Source: Sabulicella glaciei
GTDB taxonomy: Bacteria; Pseudomonadota; Alphaproteobacteria; Acetobacterales; Acetobacteraceae
Assembly: GCF_026183895.1 (NCBI RefSeq)
Contig: NZ_JAPFQI010000013.1
Coordinates: forward strand, 62,001-126,000
Reading direction: 5' to 3'
Length of the DNA: 64,000 bases
In this document: piece by piece, positions 62,068 to 64,000 of the stretch
Layout: every line of letters starts with the position of its first letter
How positions within the stretch are numbered: position 1 is the first letter of the stretch
Translations under genes and position numbers: made by a program
Notes under the pieces: generated by a model
Told to the model about the DNA's origin: nothing
The model's input: only the letters and a program-made list of their open reading frames with translations
Database searches by the model: none

Positions 62068-62579
62068 GCGTTGACGGTTCCCCGCCGGAGGTCGCCGCGA
62101 CCGGCGGGTGCGTGAGGGCGATGGTGGCGTGATGGCGTACCGGTCGAACCCGGGGCCCGGCAGAGCCCGTTGAGAATCCCGCGTCACCGAGCGCGCGAAA
62201 CTGATTGGGAGCCGGGCTGCGGATTGCATCAGGGCCAGCGGCCATGGGTGCCGCGCGAACAGGCCGAACACATGACCGCACCCGACCGCGGCGCCAAGCG
62301 TCAAATCGTCCTTGCGTCGAGGGGGGCCGTTCTCTAATCGCCTTCTCCTTGTCAATGAGCAAAATGCTTCAGGCGCTGCCAGGCCGGGGTCACGGTTCTC
62401 TTCGCGGTCGAACAAGTCCGCCGCAACATTGGGTTCGAAGCACAGGCGCTGCAATGTCCACAACGAGCTCGCGTGCCGGGCACGTGGCTCAAGGCCCTCT
62501 TGCGCAGCCAGCCTGCACCTTCGCCCCGGGGGGCAGCCCTCACATCCAGCGGCGAGCTGGAGTGCTGGTCAGCAAACGG
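62068..62579. other. 512-bp non-coding region between two convergent transposases, candidate guide-RNA loci
   Basis: No convincing gene is present. The left part (62068-62337) is the 3' non-coding region of element A and contains CGAAACTGAT (62196-62205), identical to the ten bases across the lldD/left-end junction of that element (60945-60954). The right part (62423-62579) belongs to element B and contains CACAGGC (62441-62447) and CAATGTCCACA (62452-62462), matching its own junction and left tip at 63713-63728. The 85 bp between (62338-62422) is unassigned. In the IS1111 group the guide RNA is encoded at this end. Confidence 0.55.
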
Positions 62580-63725
62580 TCATGCGGCCTGCAGGCACCC
62601 TTGCCGCTCCTCCGTCGACCAGCGAAACGGCTCGCCAGAGCGCCAGATGCTGTGCAGGATCACCGCCAGCTTTCGAGCCAAGGCCACACGCGCCTTGCCG
62701 AAGCCCGACCGGCTTGCGATCGCCAGCGCCCAATCCTTCAGGCCCGACGAGCGCTTGACGCGCGTCAGGATGACCACGGCCGCCTCGTACATGAGGGTCC
62801 GCGCGAGGCCATCACCGCACTTCGAGATCCTGCCGCTGCGATCGATGTCGCCCGACTGGTACCGCTGAGGTGTCAGCCCCATGTGGGCGCCGACCGATCG
62901 TGACCGGGCAAAGCGCGCCGGGTCCTCCACCGTGCTGATAAAGGACAGGCCAGATACGACCCCAATGCCGGGCACGCTCATCAGGAGGCGACAGGCCGGG
63001 CTTGCTCTCGCCAGCGCCCGGATCGCCTTGTCGAAGGCCGCGATCTGCTCGCGTAGCCCTCGCCAGGCAGCCAGCATGGGCCGGACGATGTGCGCCAGAT
63101 CCTCGCGCTCGCCAAGCAAGGCTTCGACACGGCGGTCGAAGGGCAAGCCGCGCATGGCGCCGGGCAGCAGCCCAAACACCTTGAGCACGCCCCGGATGTG
63201 GTTCGACAGGCGTGTGGTCATGCCGACCAACTGAGCCCTCGCTCCCAGCAGGGCACGCGCCCGGTGCGACTCATAGGACTTGACGTGCACGGCCCGGAAC
63301 CATCCCGTCCGCATGATCTGCGCGAGACCCTCGGCGTCGTTCTGGTCCGTCTTGTTGATCTGCATTTTGAGGGCTGCGCGGGCATGCCTGGCGTCCAGGC
63401 AAACCACGTCGAGGTCGCGTCCGCGCAGTTCGTGGACCAGCCAGGGCGTCATCGGGCCTGTCTCCACCCCAACTGCGGCGCCATCGCCGGCATGCCGCCG
63501 AACGGCCTGTTCGATCTGCTCGGGCTGCGTGGCGCACTGGCCGCGCCAGACACGGCGGCCGGTGCCGTCCACGACACAGATGGCCGTCAGCTTCTGCGAA
63601 ACGTCCAGGCCGACAAAATGGGTCATTGAGCGGTCTCCCATCGTGCGAGATGCCGGGCGACGCCGCCCGGATCGAGGCACCTTGAGCGGACTCCGCTCAG
63701 GCCGCGATTACCCAATGTCCACACA
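62423..63725 (-). mobile_element. IS110/IS1111-family insertion sequence B (inferred ends)
   Basis: A second element in the opposite direction. Its left end (upstream of its transposase) is at 63725, where lldD resumes. ACCCAATGT (63710-63718) lies exactly 7 bp inside that end, and its complement ACATTGGGT is at 62426-62434, giving a right end near 62423. The right end could instead be as far out as 62338. No target duplication is visible. The two elements are unrelated in end sequence. Confidence 0.7.
62580..63626 (-). CDS. IS110-family transposase B
   Basis: A 348-residue intact transposase, distinct from copy A. It shows FVGLDVSQKLTAI, VGVETGPMTPW, INKTDQNDAEGLAQIM in the DEDD domain, and VPGIGVVSGLSFIST and GDIDRSGRISKCGDGLAR in the C-terminal part. 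ATG 63626 matches the family's start; the longer frame upstream lies in the element's left end. Confidence 0.95.
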   Translation of the reverse strand: MTHFVGLDVSQKLTAICVVDGTGRRVWRGQCATQPEQIEQAVRRHAGDGAAVGVETGPMTPWLVHELRGRDLDVVCLDARHARAALKMQINKTDQNDAEGLAQIMRTGWFRAVHVKSYESHRARALLGARAQLVGMTTRLSNHIRGVLKVFGLLPGAMRGLPFDRRVEALLGEREDLAHIVRPMLAAWRGLREQIAAFDKAIRALARASPACRLLMSVPGIGVVSGLSFISTVEDPARFARSRSVGAHMGLTPQRYQSGDIDRSGRISKCGDGLARTLMYEAAVVILTRVKRSSGLKDWALAIASRSGFGKARVALARKLAVILHSIWRSGEPFRWSTEERQGCLQAA

Positions 63726-64000
63726 GGCTTCTCCGTCCCGATCAAGCCCAGCGCGCGGCTGGTCTGGGAGGGGGCGGCGCATCCGCGCTGGCTGCTGGGC
63801 ACCTTCGCCCGCACCCTGCTGCGCCACGGCATGCCGCATTTCGAGAACATGGACGCGCATCGCGGCCCGCCCATCCTGTCGCGCGACCTCGTGCGGCAGG
63901 TGGGCAGCCGCGACCGGCTGGACTGGCGCCACGTCGCGCTGATCCGGCGGCTGTGGAAGGGCCCCCTGGTCATCAAGGGGCTGCTGGCGGCGGAGGACGT
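63726..64000 (+). pseudogene. 3' part of the interrupted 2-hydroxyacid oxidase (continues past window)
   Basis: The reading frame GFSVPIKPSARLVWEGAAHP... resumes exactly where the 5' fragment stopped, so joining 60950 to 63726 restores an uninterrupted lldD-type sequence (NLRN-GFSVP). Further motifs are HPRWLLGTFARTLLRHGMPH and RRLWKGPLVIKGLLAAEDV, which carries the FMN-contact lysine. The catalytic histidine lies beyond the window end. Confidence 0.93.

Larger units (their letters stand above)
60951..62337 (+). mobile_element. IS110/IS1111-family insertion sequence A (inferred ends)
   Basis: The left end is set by the lldD frame break at 60951. Seven bases in, GTGGACGGCCCC (60958-60969) matches the complement of GGGGCCGTTCTC (62323-62334) at 10 of 12 positions. 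Subterminal repeats set back about 7 bp at the left and 3 bp at the right are the IS1111 pattern, which puts the right end near 62337 (about 1,387 bp). No target duplication is seen. The right end is less certain than the left. Confidence 0.75.

Noticed and set aside
60951-63725. Composite transposon carrying cargo
   Set aside because: Between the two transposases there is only non-coding DNA; the elements are unrelated in sequence and face each other, so there is no cargo module.

Overview
The window reads as chromosomal DNA of a very GC-rich alphaproteobacterium, most likely a Roseomonas-like member of the Acetobacteraceae. That placement is an inference. It rests on base composition and codon use, the alphaproteobacterial gene orders (miaB-phoH-ybeY-corC and ccmC-D-E-F-G-H-I), an isocitrate lyase divergent from an RamB/PccR-type regulator, many orphan tripartite-tricarboxylate (Bug/TctC) receptors, and a perfect CtrA-type TTAA-N7-TTAA site. 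No rRNA, tRNA or CRISPR array was seen.

Layout. 1-4600: recX and a cysteine-free Rrf2 regulator, divergent from a cysteine synthase across a perfect palindrome, then ftsK. 4.7-11.5 kb: a BenE transporter and a coupled tamA-tamB pair with a CtrA-like site upstream. 11.5-17.2 kb: a GlcG/HbpS-type protein and a tightly overlapping cytochrome c maturation operon (ccmC to ccmI). 17.3-31.5 kb: housekeeping and uptake genes: EVE-Rieske pair, TRAP receptor, soluble sugar dehydrogenase, TonB-like protein, altronate/galactarate dehydratase with an MFS carrier and a 2-hydroxyacid dehydrogenase, an Asp/Glu/hydantoin-type racemase, a peptide-type ABC receptor plus two permeases separated by an array of four stem-loops, and two SYLF proteins. 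31.5-36.3 kb: GST and ScfR/PccR-type regulator divergent from aceA, which is followed by a small His-rich protein; then an ADP-ribosylglycohydrolase coupled to a 28-residue ORF. 36.4-44.3 kb: a long minus-strand run plsC-miaB-phoH-ybeY-corC-addB. 44.3-53.4 kb: a 33-residue membrane peptide, DedA, an ArnT-like glycosyltransferase, rsmB with a coupled double-DTG lipoprotein, a fluoroacetate-dehalogenase-like hydrolase coupled to a TctC receptor, a Pro-tRNA editing protein, another TctC and an MBL-fold hydrolase.

53.4-64 kb is the most interesting part. A TPP riboswitch with a visible Shine-Dalgarno-sequestering hairpin controls an orphan family-5 solute-binding protein. Further on, a four-gene overlapping operon (TauD/TfdA dioxygenase, FAH-family hydrolase, flavin reductase, TctC) is divergent from an IclR regulator and an lldD-type 2-hydroxyacid oxidase. 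A similar IclR-like operator lies on each side of the regulator gene. The lldD gene is split after codon 172 by 2,775 bp carrying two intact, convergent IS110/IS1111-family transposases; removing that insert restores the reading frame exactly. The non-coding region behind each transposase contains a short match spanning that element's own flank/left-end junction, which is what a programmable guide (bridge/seek) RNA would be expected to carry.
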